Assembly (NCBI GenBank): GCA_030844625.1
Contig: JAUUNJ010000175.1
Location: 1 to 5,798 of the forward strand
DNA length: 5,798 bases
Source: Roseburia sp.
Lineage (GTDB): Bacteria > Bacillota > Clostridia > Lachnospirales > Lachnospiraceae
Direction of reading: 5' to 3'
Within the stretch, counting starts at the first letter, position 1, and every line of letters starts with the position of its first letter. This document shows, in pieces, positions 1-5,798 of the stretch. The translations under genes were made by a program, and so were the position numbers. The notes under the pieces are model-generated. The model made no database searches and was not told the origin of the DNA. It worked only from the letters and a program-made list of their open reading frames with translations.

Positions 1-685
1 TTTGCTCCGATTCATCAAACACATCAACAACACCGCTAATCAGAACATCTCCCTTTTTCACTCTATCCCCTGCTTTCACCATTGCTTTACCTTTTCTCAC
101 CAAAATAGACATTATTTTTCCGTCCCGATTAGCTACAATATCATAAGGTTCGTCTTCCTGAACACTGATTTCAGTTATGTAATTTTCCTTGACATGAATA
201 ATAAGGTTTGTTCCTTTTATTTCCGCACACACCCAGCTAATATCATTAAAATTCTTTCTGATTTCTTTTTCCAGTCCGTTACAGTCTATTTTCGTTTTAA
301 TAATACCTTCACAGATATCTTGTTCCTTTATAAAACTCACAATTTGATTCTCGGAATAAGAATAATTCCCATCCACTGATATTTTCCAAATAAACAGAGA
401 ATTGACGCTTATAAGCAGTATAAAAACCATAACTGTTCCGATTATAATTTTCAATACCGGAAAATTTACAAGAGTTGCATACAGCCCCTTTTCTTCTAAT
501 CTTAAGACAGGAATGTTAAATTTATTTAAGATATTCTTTAAATCTTCAAACTCTCTATAATCCACTATAAAATTGGTGGTTTCCTCTTGAATTTGAATAT
601 TACGCAGGTTTATATTTCCTGAGTGATTCAAAAGTCTGTAAATATATCCACTTTCAATTTCCACCCTATAAAAATGTAATTTCAC
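1..685 (-). CDS. yqfD: Sporulation protein YqfD, N-terminal part (cut by left window edge)
   Basis: The visible 228 residues form an uninterrupted frame that runs off the window without a stop. Order: a short N-terminal alpha/beta region (about 1-75); one hydrophobic membrane segment (about 76-100, rich in I, V, F and L, ending SLFIW); a POTRA-like stretch (about 101-168, with VDGNYSYSENQIVSFIKEQ, an internal cysteine and WVCAEIKGTNLIIHVKE); then the start of a region with KAGDRVKKGDVLISG, which resembles the turn of lipoyl-like/barrel-sandwich domains. This layout is that of YqfD, a membrane protein of endospore formation that is conserved in spore-formers; its biochemical role is not established. 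I chose GTG at 685 because AGGCGG lies 8 bases upstream and the extra residues (MKLHFYR) extend toward the usual YqfD N-terminus. GTG at 664 is the alternative, but its only AGG directly abuts the codon. The 685 start overlaps yqfC by 20 bases, suggesting translational coupling. In Bacillus phoH follows yqfD and would lie beyond the left edge. Confidence 0.92.
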   Translation of the reverse strand, partial: MKLHFYRVEIESGYIYRLLNHSGNINLRNIQIQEETTNFIVDYREFEDLKNILNKFNIPVLRLEEKGLYATLVNFPVLKIIIGTVMVFILLISVNSLFIWKISVDGNYSYSENQIVSFIKEQDICEGIIKTKIDCNGLEKEIRKNFNDISWVCAEIKGTNLIIHVKENYITEISVQEDEPYDIVANRDGKIMSILVRKGKAMVKAGDRVKKGDVLISGVVDVFDESEQ

Positions 686-917
686 TGATACAGCCGCCTA
701 TCACCATTGATTCGTTGTTATAATATTCTATGTTAAGATTTGTACCAATAATATGAATTTTATATTTTTTGCAGATTACTTCAATTTCTGTATCTGTTAT
801 TGTTTTTATACACTTATAATTTTCCAGCACAATTTCGCTTCTGCCTACAATTTGACAGAGACATTCATGCTTTAGCACATCCCTTGGGATATCATGGCTG
901 TCATCAACATTAAACAT
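666..917 (-). CDS. yqfC: Sporulation protein YqfC (YabP/YqfC family)
   Basis: This is an 83-residue protein. Residues about 22-82 follow the YabP/YqfC domain pattern of alternating short beta strands: IVGRSEIVLENYKCI, TDTEIEVICKKYKIHIIGTN, a tyrosine-rich turn, then MVIGGCISEITF. The family is found in endospore formers; in Bacillus yqfC lies beside yqfD and belongs to the mother-cell sigma-E programme, but no molecular activity is known. The N-terminus is short and acidic (MFNVDDSHDIPRDVL) and lacks the lysine-rich start I recall from many homologues; the PRDVL stretch matches the usual 'LPxDV' lead-in. The ATG at 917 is preceded by AAGGCG (923-928) at 5 bases. The gene follows the rpsU terminator, so it probably has its own promoter, but I could not identify a convincing sigma-E or sigma-A site. 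Its 3' end overlaps the preferred yqfD start. Confidence 0.9.
   Translation of the reverse strand: MFNVDDSHDIPRDVLKHECLCQIVGRSEIVLENYKCIKTITDTEIEVICKKYKIHIIGTNLNIEYYNNESMVIGGCISEITFL
694..699 (-). promoter_or_regulatory. Ribosome binding site favouring the yqfD GTG start at 685
   Basis: AGGCGG on the minus strand lies inside the yqfC coding sequence, 8 bases before GTG at 685. It is one base away from AGGAGG. It decides between the two possible yqfD starts, since the GTG at 664 has no properly spaced site. The in-frame stop TAG that ends the open stretch sits just upstream of this site, so no earlier start is possible. Confidence 0.5.
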
Positions 918-975
918 ATAATCGCCTTAATAAGTCTTTTTATAATATATTCATAAAAATAATGGATAGAAACAC

Positions 976-1000
976 AAAACTCCCCGGAATCGGTTGTTTT
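976..1000 (-). other. Weak second hairpin behind the rpsU terminator
   Basis: On the minus strand AAAAC pairs with GTTTT and CCG with CGG around an ATTC tetraloop, with a 2/3-base internal loop between the two helices. It starts about 16 bases after the rpsU terminator stem and is followed by GTGTTTC. It could be a backup terminator or simply chance structure in the yqfC upstream region. The short helices make a strong independent terminator unlikely. Confidence 0.3.
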
Positions 1001-1015
1001 TCTTCGAAATAAATA

Positions 1016-1046
1016 AAAAACTCAAGACAAAACGTCCTGAGTTTTT
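1016..1046 (-). terminator. Rho-independent terminator of rpsU
   Basis: Two 13-base arms (1034-1046 and 1016-1028) pair completely on the minus-strand RNA if one G-U pair is allowed, around a 5-base loop. The core CTCAGGAC/GUCUUGAG is flanked by A and U runs, giving the U tract needed for release. On the plus-strand RNA the same position would be an A-C mismatch, which supports minus-strand use. It starts about 27 bases after the rpsU stop codon and separates rpsU from yqfC. Confidence 0.9.
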
Positions 1047-1072
1047 ATAAAAATTATTATTTAACTAATTGA

Positions 1073-1249
1073 TTAGTTATATTTGCGCTTTCTTGCAGCT
1101 TCTGATTTTTTCTTGCGCTTAACGCTTGGCTTTTCGTAGTGTTCACGCTTACGAATTTCCTGCTGGATACCAGCCTTTGCGCAATTTCTCTTGAATCTAC
1201 GTAAAGCACTGTCGATTGATTCGTTTTCTTTTACGATAACGCTTGACAT
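1073..1249 (-). CDS. rpsU: 30S ribosomal protein S21 (bS21)
   Basis: This gene encodes a 58-residue, strongly basic protein. It begins [20 protein letters not shown] and ends in a lysine/arginine-rich tail ([17 protein letters not shown]). The central [21 protein letters not shown] is the bS21 signature. Length and composition are normal for the family. bS21 sits on the 30S subunit platform near the 3' end of 16S rRNA, close to the anti-Shine-Dalgarno, and helps initiation on natural mRNAs. The ATG at 1249 has a GGAGGGAGG double Shine-Dalgarno (1259-1267) at 9 bases. The gene has its own near-consensus promoter directly behind alaS and an intrinsic terminator after its stop, so it can be a single-gene transcript, with possible read-through from alaS. 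The order rpsU then yqfC-yqfD resembles the Bacillus rpsU-yqeY-yqfA-yqfB-yqfC-yqfD-phoH region, with the genes between rpsU and yqfC absent here. Confidence 0.98.
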   Translation of the reverse strand: MSSVIVKENESIDSALRRFKRNCAKAGIQQEIRKREHYEKPSVKRKKKSEAARKRKYN

Positions 1250-1258
1250 TCTTCCTGA

Positions 1259-1267
1259 CCTCCCTCC
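1259..1267 (-). promoter_or_regulatory. Double Shine-Dalgarno of rpsU (GGAGGGAGG)
   Basis: Two overlapping GGAGG sequences share one G. The proximal copy (1259-1263) ends 9 bases before the ATG and the distal copy (1263-1267) 13 bases before it. The proximal copy has the usual spacing. The distal copy falls in one arm of a possible leader hairpin (1263-1292), so the two copies could differ in accessibility. Confidence 0.8.
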
Positions 1268-1292
1268 AGTTATGAATTCCTAAAACTGTAGG
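1263..1292 (-). other. Possible leader hairpin covering part of the rpsU Shine-Dalgarno
   Basis: On the minus-strand RNA CCUACAGUU (1284-1292) can pair with AACUGGAGG (1263-1271) at 8 of 9 positions, around a 12-base loop. One arm contains the distal GGAGG. A competing small hairpin, CCUA with UAGG further along the loop, would leave the Shine-Dalgarno free. The pairing is visible in the sequence; any regulatory role is inference. Confidence 0.35.
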
Positions 1293-1296
1293 TATT

Positions 1297-1308
1297 TGTG
1301 TTAACACA
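1297..1308. promoter_or_regulatory. 12-base perfect palindrome at the rpsU transcription start (possible operator)
   Basis: TGTGTTAACACA is a perfect inverted repeat placed just after the expected transcription start of the rpsU promoter (about position 1310). That is a typical place for a repressor site. It does not match the spaced Rex or CRP/FNR consensus sites, so no regulator is assigned. In the RNA it could form only a hairpin with almost no loop, so a DNA-level role would be more likely than an RNA one. Confidence 0.35.
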
Positions 1309-1316
1309 CTTAAAAT

Positions 1317-1344
1317 ATTATACCATATTTTTAAATGGCGTCAA
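1317..1344 (-). promoter_or_regulatory. Sigma-A type promoter of rpsU
   Basis: TTGACG (-35, 1339-1344) is separated by 16 bases from a perfect TATAAT (-10, 1317-1322). A TG one base before the -10 gives an extended -10 element. The expected start near 1310 leaves a leader of about 61 bases. The -35 begins only 7 bases after the alaS stop codon. The strong match suits the high expression needed for a ribosomal protein. Confidence 0.85.
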
Positions 1345-1351
1345 CCTGTTT

Positions 1352-3991
1352 TTATGATAACTGGCTTTCTAAAATTGCCTTTGCTGCTTTTACAGCATCA
1401 TCTGCACCTGCCGGATTCTTTCCTCCTGCCTGTGCCATGTTCGGACGACCGCCACCACCGCCGCCTACAAGTTTGGCAATTTCTTTAATCATATTGCCTG
1501 CATGGGCACCTTTTGAAATGGCATCATCATCTGCCATTACGATAACATTTGCCTTATCACCTGTAGTCGATACGACAACAATAACGCCTCCGTTCATTTT
1601 TTCTTTTAACTGATCTCCAAGATTTCTGAGACCGTTCATATCTACATCGGCAACTTTTGTGGCGAGAAGTTTTACACCTTTAACCTCTACTACCTGACTC
1701 ATTACATCCCCAACGGATTCATTTGCCAGCTTTGCTTTTAACTTTTCATTTTCGCTGATTAAAGACTTGATTTCATCATTTAATGACTGAATCTTCTTTG
1801 ACAGCCCAAAAGGCTCAGATTTGGCAATTTTTGCCGCCTCATAAAAGGCTTTTTCCATTTCCTGATAATGTTTCATCAATCCTGTGGATGTTAAAGCCTC
1901 AATACGTCTTACGCCGGCAGCGATGCCAGCCTCTGAAACAATCTTAAAGGATGAAATAACACTTGTGTTTGAAACATGAGTACCACCGCAAAGTTCTATG
2001 GAATAATCTCCCATAGATACCACTCTTACTGTATCACCGTATTTCTCGCCGAATAAAGCCATCGCTCCGGTTTTCTTTGCTTCCTCGAGACTCATTTCCT
2101 GCGTAATAACATCCAGACCATTTGCAATCTGTTCATTGACAAGAGCTTCCACTTTTGAAATTTCTTCTCCGGTCATTGCCTGAAAATGAGTAAAATCAAA
2201 TCTCAGTCTGTCTGCGTCCACATAGGATCCTGCCTGTTCTACATGCTCTCCGAGAACCAGTTTCAAGGCTTTCTGAAGAAGGTGTGTTGCACTATGGTTT
2301 TTTGCTGTATCTCCTCTCAGGGATGAATCGACCTTTAATGTAACTTTATCTCCCATCTGGAACATACCTTTTGTAACCTGTCCCACATGACCGATCTTAC
2401 CGCCTAAAAGTTTAATTGTTTCCACAACCCTGAACTCTCCGTTTGGGGTAATGATAATACCTTTATCTCCAACCTGTCCACCCATTGTTGCATAAAATGG
2501 AGTTTCGTCAACAATAATTGTTCCCTTATCACCATCCGCGAGTGCCTGTACAACTTCTGTCTCTGTTGTAAGTGCTGTGATAACAGAGTCTTCTATTAAT
2601 CTGTCATATCCCACAAATTTAGACGTAATCTTAGGATCAATTTCCTCATATACTGTTGCATCGGCACCCATATAATTTGTCTTCTTACGTGCTTTTCTTG
2701 CTGTTTCTCTCTGTACGTCCATAGCCTTGTGGAAGCCTTCTTCATCCACGGTAAATCCCTTTTCTTCAAGAATTTCCTGTGTTAAATCAAGTGGAAATCC
2801 GTATGTGTCATAAAGCTTGAACGCATTGTCTCCTGACAATACTGTTTCACCGCTGGTTTTCATTCCCTCTTCCATTTCAGAAAGAATATTAAGACCTGTA
2901 TCTATGGTCTTGTTAAATTTATTTTCCTCTTCGGTCAGAACCTTGAAAATCATATTTTTCTTTTCATCAAGTTCCGGATATCCATCTTTTGAACTGTCGA
3001 TTACAGTCTCAGAAAGCTTTGCCAGAAACTGTCCGTCAATTCCAAGAAGTCTTCCGTGTCTTGCGGCTCTTCGGATCAGTCTTCTCAAGACGTATCCTCT
3101 TCCTTCGTTAGAAGGCATAATTCCGTCAGAAATCATGAATGTTGCCGAACGGATATGGTCTGTAATAATTCGGATGGAAACATCCCATTTATATTCTTTC
3201 TTGTATTCTTTTCCAGCAATTTCACAGACTTTATCCCTTAAAGATTTGATTGTGTCTACATCAAAAATAGAATCAACATCCTGTACAACCGTTGCCAGTC
3301 TTTCCAGCCCCATACCTGTATCAATGTTTTTATTTTGTAACGTCTTGTAATTGCCTTTGCCGTCATTCTCAAACTGTGTGAAAACATTGTTCCAGATTTC
3401 GATATATCTGTCGCAATCACATCCTACGGTACAATCCGGTTTTCCACAGCCATATTTTTCACCACGGTCATAATAGATTTCTGAGCAGGGACCACAAGGA
3501 CCTGCACCGTGCTCCCAGAAATTATCTTCCTTGCCGAATTTAAAGATTCTTTCAGCAGGAATCCCCATTTCTTTATTCCATATATCAAAAGCTTCATCAT
3601 CTTCCAGATAAACGGAAGGATATAATCTGTCTGCTTCCAGACCTACTACTTCTGTCAAGAATTCCCATGACCAGTGAATGGCCTCTGTCTTAAAGTAATC
3701 ACCAAAAGAAAAGTTTCCGAGCATTTCAAAAAAGGTACCATGACGCGCTGTCTTTCCGATATTCTCAATATCACCGGTTCTGATACATTTCTGACAGGTT
3801 GCCACTCTTCTTTTCGGCGGAATTTCCTGACCTGTAAAATAAGGCTTTAACGGAGCCATGCCTGCATTAATCAGTAATAAACTATTGTCATTATGCGGAA
3901 CCAAAGAAAAACTGCCCATAACAAGATGATCTTTTGACTCAAAAAAGTCCAAGTACATTTTTCTAAGTTCATTTAATCCATACTGTTTCAT
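1352..3991 (-). CDS. alaS: Alanyl-tRNA synthetase
   Basis: This 879-residue class II synthetase charges tRNA-Ala in the cytoplasm and hydrolyses mischarged Ser/Gly-tRNA-Ala. Length is full. Domains in order: catalytic core (about 1-250) with LVPHND, NAGM and the TARHGTFFEMLGNFSFGDYF motif 2 region; a cysteine-rich insert CGKPDCTVGCDCDR (182-195), seen in clostridial AlaS; GMGLERL (motif 3 region, about 226-232); tRNA-binding helical domain with DHIRS and GRGYVLRRLIRRAARHGR (about 278-314); editing domain with the zinc ligands HSATH (H566, H570) and CGGTH (C668, H672); a coiled-coil stretch (about 706-757); and a C-terminal DHHA1-type domain with a glycine run (843-848) and RPNMAQAGG. All key residues are present. 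The ATG at 3991 has AGGAGG (4000-4005) at 8 bases, overlapping the tyrS stop. It is co-transcribed with tyrS, with no intrinsic terminator before rpsU. Confidence 0.99.
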   Translation of the reverse strand: MKQYGLNELRKMYLDFFESKDHLVMGSFSLVPHNDNSLLLINAGMAPLKPYFTGQEIPPKRRVATCQKCIRTGDIENIGKTARHGTFFEMLGNFSFGDYFKTEAIHWSWEFLTEVVGLEADRLYPSVYLEDDEAFDIWNKEMGIPAERIFKFGKEDNFWEHGAGPCGPCSEIYYDRGEKYGCGKPDCTVGCDCDRYIEIWNNVFTQFENDGKGNYKTLQNKNIDTGMGLERLATVVQDVDSIFDVDTIKSLRDKVCEIAGKEYKKEYKWDVSIRIITDHIRSATFMISDGIMPSNEGRGYVLRRLIRRAARHGRLLGIDGQFLAKLSETVIDSSKDGYPELDEKKNMIFKVLTEEENKFNKTIDTGLNILSEMEEGMKTSGETVLSGDNAFKLYDTYGFPLDLTQEILEEKGFTVDEEGFHKAMDVQRETARKARKKTNYMGADATVYEEIDPKITSKFVGYDRLIEDSVITALTTETEVVQALADGDKGTIIVDETPFYATMGGQVGDKGIIITPNGEFRVVETIKLLGGKIGHVGQVTKGMFQMGDKVTLKVDSSLRGDTAKNHSATHLLQKALKLVLGEHVEQAGSYVDADRLRFDFTHFQAMTGEEISKVEALVNEQIANGLDVITQEMSLEEAKKTGAMALFGEKYGDTVRVVSMGDYSIELCGGTHVSNTSVISSFKIVSEAGIAAGVRRIEALTSTGLMKHYQEMEKAFYEAAKIAKSEPFGLSKKIQSLNDEIKSLISENEKLKAKLANESVGDVMSQVVEVKGVKLLATKVADVDMNGLRNLGDQLKEKMNGGVIVVVSTTGDKANVIVMADDDAISKGAHAGNMIKEIAKLVGGGGGGRPNMAQAGGKNPAGADDAVKAAKAILESQLS

Positions 3992-3999
3992 GTTATTGT

Positions 4000-4005
4000 C
4001 CTCCT
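4000..4005 (-). promoter_or_regulatory. Ribosome binding site of alaS, overlapping the tyrS stop
   Basis: AGGAGG lies 8 bases before the alaS ATG. Its first base is the last base of the tyrS stop codon TAA. Ribosomes ending on tyrS therefore finish on the alaS binding site, which fits translational coupling within one operon. Confidence 0.85.
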
Positions 4006-5231
4006 TAGTCAGCTTTTATCTGATGGTAAGCTTTTTTACCTTTCTTAATCAGGAGTGCGTTATCATCATTAAAATCTGCTGTTGTGAAAGATGTATCTAT
4101 TGCTGTAACCTTATCACCGTTAACGGAAACACCGCCCTGCTGTACAAGACGTCTTGCCTCTCCTCTGGAAGATGCAAGTTTTGTGTCAACCAAAAGTGTT
4201 AAGATATCTTTTCCCTCATCCAGTTCGGATTTGGCATATGATGTGGTAGGAATATCGCTGGAAACGCCACCGTTTGCAAACAGCGCTCTTGATGCTTCCT
4301 GCGCCTTTACAGCTTCCTCTTCACCATGAACTAATTTTGTCAGCTCAAAGCCAAGAACTTCTTTTGCCTTATTCAACTGGCTTCCCTGCCAGCTTTCCAT
4401 TGCCTCGATTTCTTCCAGAGGAAGAAATGTAAGCATTTTTAAACACTTAATTACATCTGCATCATCCACATTTCTCCAATACTGGTAGAATTCATACGGT
4501 GATGTTTTTTTCGGATCAAGCCATACAGCTCCGCTTACAGTTTTGCCCATCTTTTTGCCTTCTGAGTTCAGAAGCAAAGTAATTGTCATGGCAGAGGCAT
4601 CCTTGCCCAGCTTACGACGAATCAATTCCGTACCTCCAAGCATATTGCTCCACTGGTCATCACCACCGAACTGAAGATTGCAGCCATAATCCTGATATAA
4701 TCTGTAAAAATCGAAACTTTGCATAATCATGTAGTTGAATTCTAAGAAACTTAAACCTCTTTCCATTCTCTGCTTATAACACTCGGCTGTAAGCATTCTG
4801 TTTACACTGAAATGAGGTCCCACTTCCCTTAACACATCAATATAATTAAGATCCAGCAGCCAGTCTGCATTGTTAACCATTAATGCTTTATCTTCTGAAA
4901 AATCAATAAACTTGCTCATCTGTTCTTTAAAACACTCTACATTGTGGTCAATAGTCTCTTTTGTCATCATCTGGCGCATATCCGTTTTTCCTGACGGATC
5001 ACCAATCATGGCTGTACCTCCGCCAATCAACGCAATAGGCTTATTGCCTGCCATCTGTAATCTCTTCATCAGGCAGAGTGCCATGAAGTGACCAACATGA
5101 AGACTGTCTGCAGTAGGATCAAATCCGATATAAAAAACAGCCTTTCCATTATTAATTAACTCTTTAATCAGGGCTTCATCCGTAACCTGAGCAATCAGGC
5201 CGCGTGCCTGTAATTCTTCGTACGTATTCAT
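4005..5231 (-). CDS. tyrS: Tyrosyl-tRNA synthetase (TyrS type)
   Basis: This 408-residue class I synthetase activates tyrosine with ATP and charges tRNA-Tyr in the cytoplasm. The Rossmann-fold catalytic domain carries the tyrosine-pocket stretch [16 protein letters not shown] with the HIGH-class signature HVGH (45-48), a glycine-rich loop [14 protein letters not shown] (69-82), the tyrosine/ATP site segment YMIMQSFDF (167-175) followed by [11 protein letters not shown] (186-196), and the KMSKS-class loop as KMGKT (227-231), the variant also seen in the E. coli TyrS group (KFGKT). An alpha-helical anticodon domain follows. A C-terminal S4 RNA-binding domain (about 342-400) contains [19 protein letters not shown]. 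Length and motifs are complete. The ATG at 5231 has AAGGAGA (5238-5244) at 6 bases. It is the first gene of a tyrS-alaS operon with a sigma-A type promoter about 40 bases upstream. The leader is too short for the T-box that often precedes tyrS in Firmicutes. Confidence 0.98.
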   Translation of the reverse strand: MNTYEELQARGLIAQVTDEALIKELINNGKAVFYIGFDPTADSLHVGHFMALCLMKRLQMAGNKPIALIGGGTAMIGDPSGKTDMRQMMTKETIDHNVECFKEQMSKFIDFSEDKALMVNNADWLLDLNYIDVLREVGPHFSVNRMLTAECYKQRMERGLSFLEFNYMIMQSFDFYRLYQDYGCNLQFGGDDQWSNMLGGTELIRRKLGKDASAMTITLLLNSEGKKMGKTVSGAVWLDPKKTSPYEFYQYWRNVDDADVIKCLKMLTFLPLEEIEAMESWQGSQLNKAKEVLGFELTKLVHGEEEAVKAQEASRALFANGGVSSDIPTTSYAKSELDEGKDILTLLVDTKLASSRGEARRLVQQGGVSVNGDKVTAIDTSFTTADFNDDNALLIKKGKKAYHQIKAD

Positions 5232-5237
5232 TCTTTA

Positions 5238-5244
5238 TCTCCTT
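5238..5244 (-). promoter_or_regulatory. Ribosome binding site of tyrS
   Basis: AAGGAGA lies 6 bases upstream of the ATG at 5231 and fixes that codon as the start. No other in-frame start with a comparable site is close by. Confidence 0.8.
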
Positions 5245-5263
5245 AAAATAAACTCAATAAAAG

Positions 5264-5292
5264 ATTTTAGCATATGCACTTGTTTTTTTCAA
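5264..5292 (-). promoter_or_regulatory. Sigma-A type promoter of the tyrS-alaS operon
   Basis: TTGAAA (-35, 5287-5292) is followed after 17 bases by TAAAAT (-10, 5264-5269), with a TG one base before the -10 (TGCTAAAAT, extended -10). The expected start near 5257 gives a leader of only about 26 bases. That leaves no room for a T-box or an attenuator between promoter and gene. Confidence 0.75.
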
Positions 5293-5331
5293 GAAAGATG
5301 GAAGAATTAAACTATAAATATAAATTCATCA

Positions 5332-5798
5332 CTAAAGAAGGATACAGATAACTCCCCGGCTCTGATCGTTGGTTATTTTTTCAATGGTTCCCTGCATACG
5401 CGCCTGGGTTTCCTCTGTAAGATTATTAATTTTATTAAGAATTCCCTCATCAACGATTTGTCCAATTGATTTGCCGAATATATTGGTCTCCCAAATGCTT
5501 GATCCATCCTCTTTATTATTTATAAAATTAATTAAATCCTGTGCCTGTTCCTCCGTACCTATAATTGGTGAAATCTCTGTCAGGATATTTGCTTTTACAA
5601 AGTGAATGGACGGAGCTGTCGCTTTAATTTTTACACCATATTTATTGCCGCTTCTGATTAATTCCGGATTTTCCAGAACAATTTCTTCCTTCTCAGGTGT
5701 TACAATTCCATATCCTGTAGATTTCACCTTGCTGATTGCTTCATTTACCTTGATATAATTATTCTTTTCGGCAGCCAATTCTTTCACCAGTCTTATAA
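5332..5798 (-). CDS. spoIVA: Stage IV sporulation protein A, C-terminal part (cut by right window edge)
   Basis: The last 154 residues plus the stop are visible; the frame is open to the window edge (codons for I, R and L precede the VKELAAEK stretch), so the true start lies outside. The GTG at 5787 is internal and not a start. Recognisable SpoIVA C-terminal features are VKELAAEKNNYIKV, GYGIVTPEKEEIVLE-type text, KYGVKIKATAPSIHFVK, EISPIIGTEEQAQDLI, IWETNIFGKSIGQIV and the hydrophobic end GVICILL. SpoIVA is a cytoskeletal ATPase made in the mother cell under sigma-E. It polymerises around the forespore as the coat basement layer and is anchored through SpoVM, which binds near the C-terminal part seen here. 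The N-terminal ATPase domain (Walker motifs) is not in the window. No clear intrinsic terminator follows the stop in the 100 bases before tyrS. Confidence 0.95.
   Translation of the reverse strand, partial: IRLVKELAAEKNNYIKVNEAISKVKSTGYGIVTPEKEEIVLENPELIRSGNKYGVKIKATAPSIHFVKANILTEISPIIGTEEQAQDLINFINNKEDGSSIWETNIFGKSIGQIVDEGILNKINNLTEETQARMQGTIEKITNDQSRGVICILL

Noticed and set aside
2..379. Plus-strand open frame of about 125 residues at the left edge
   Set aside because: It lies entirely opposite yqfD, whose frame is continuous and recognisable. The plus frame starts at a TTG at the edge and has no coding character.
918..1015. Sigma-E or sigma-A promoter for yqfC
   Set aside because: A sporulation promoter is expected here, but no pair of -35/-10 elements with good matches and correct spacing could be found; AT-rich partial matches such as TATATT with TTTCTA are too weak to report.
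1297..1308. Rex or CRP/FNR binding site
   Set aside because: The half-sites are directly adjacent, without the spacer bases these regulators need, so the consensus sites are not matched.
1335..1613. Plus-strand open frame with a long proline run
   Set aside because: It is the antisense of the alaS C-terminus; the prolines are the complement of the AlaS glycine run. It has no ribosome binding site or family resemblance.
2817..3350. Plus-strand open frame of 177 residues
   Set aside because: It is antisense to the middle of alaS, serine/leucine-rich as expected for a reverse-strand shadow, and has no binding site.
5293..5331. Terminator for spoIVA
   Set aside because: Only a weak AT-rich pairing (GAATT/AATTC with a long loop) is present, with no GC-rich stem followed by a U run.
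5232..5331. T-box riboswitch upstream of tyrS
   Set aside because: The gap is only 100 bases and the predicted leader about 26 bases. No T-box sequence, specifier loop or terminator/antiterminator pair was seen.
1..5798. Mobile elements, CRISPR arrays, tRNA genes, defence or biosynthetic systems
   Set aside because: No transposase-like frames, direct-repeat arrays, cloverleaf sequences or clusters of unknown genes are present. All coding space is accounted for by six conserved genes.

Overview
The window comes from an AT-rich, Gram-positive, endospore-forming Firmicute. A Clostridia member of the Lachnospiraceae type is most likely. The basis is three sporulation genes (spoIVA, yqfC, yqfD), strong GGAGG-type ribosome binding sites, an alanyl-tRNA synthetase with a cysteine-rich insert that I recall from clostridial homologues, and the rpsU-yqfC-yqfD gene order. 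The species cannot be named from the sequence alone.

All six genes lie on the minus strand, so transcription runs from high to low coordinates. In transcription order: the 3' part of spoIVA (5332-5798, cut by the right edge); a 100-base gap with a sigma-A type promoter; tyrS (4005-5231) and alaS (1352-3991), separated by 13 bases and evidently one operon; a 102-base gap with a near-consensus promoter, a 12-base palindrome and a possible leader hairpin; rpsU (1073-1249); an intrinsic terminator (1016-1046) with a second, weaker hairpin beyond it; then yqfC (666-917) and the 5' part of yqfD (1-685, cut by the left edge), which overlap and look translationally linked.

The genes fall into two groups. 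Translation genes charge tRNA-Tyr and tRNA-Ala and supply ribosomal protein bS21. Sporulation genes act in the mother cell: SpoIVA is the coat basement-layer ATPase, and YqfC and YqfD are conserved spore-formation proteins associated with the sigma-E programme in Bacillus. No terminator is visible between alaS and rpsU, so tyrS-alaS transcripts may read into rpsU.

No mobile element, CRISPR array, tRNA, rRNA, prophage or toxin/defence gene was seen. No gene-free stretch exceeds 300 bases. This is an ordinary core-genome region, and I found no undescribed multi-gene system. The points most worth a second look are regulatory: the rpsU leader (operator-like palindrome and a hairpin that could cover part of a double Shine-Dalgarno), and the very short tyrS leader with no T-box.
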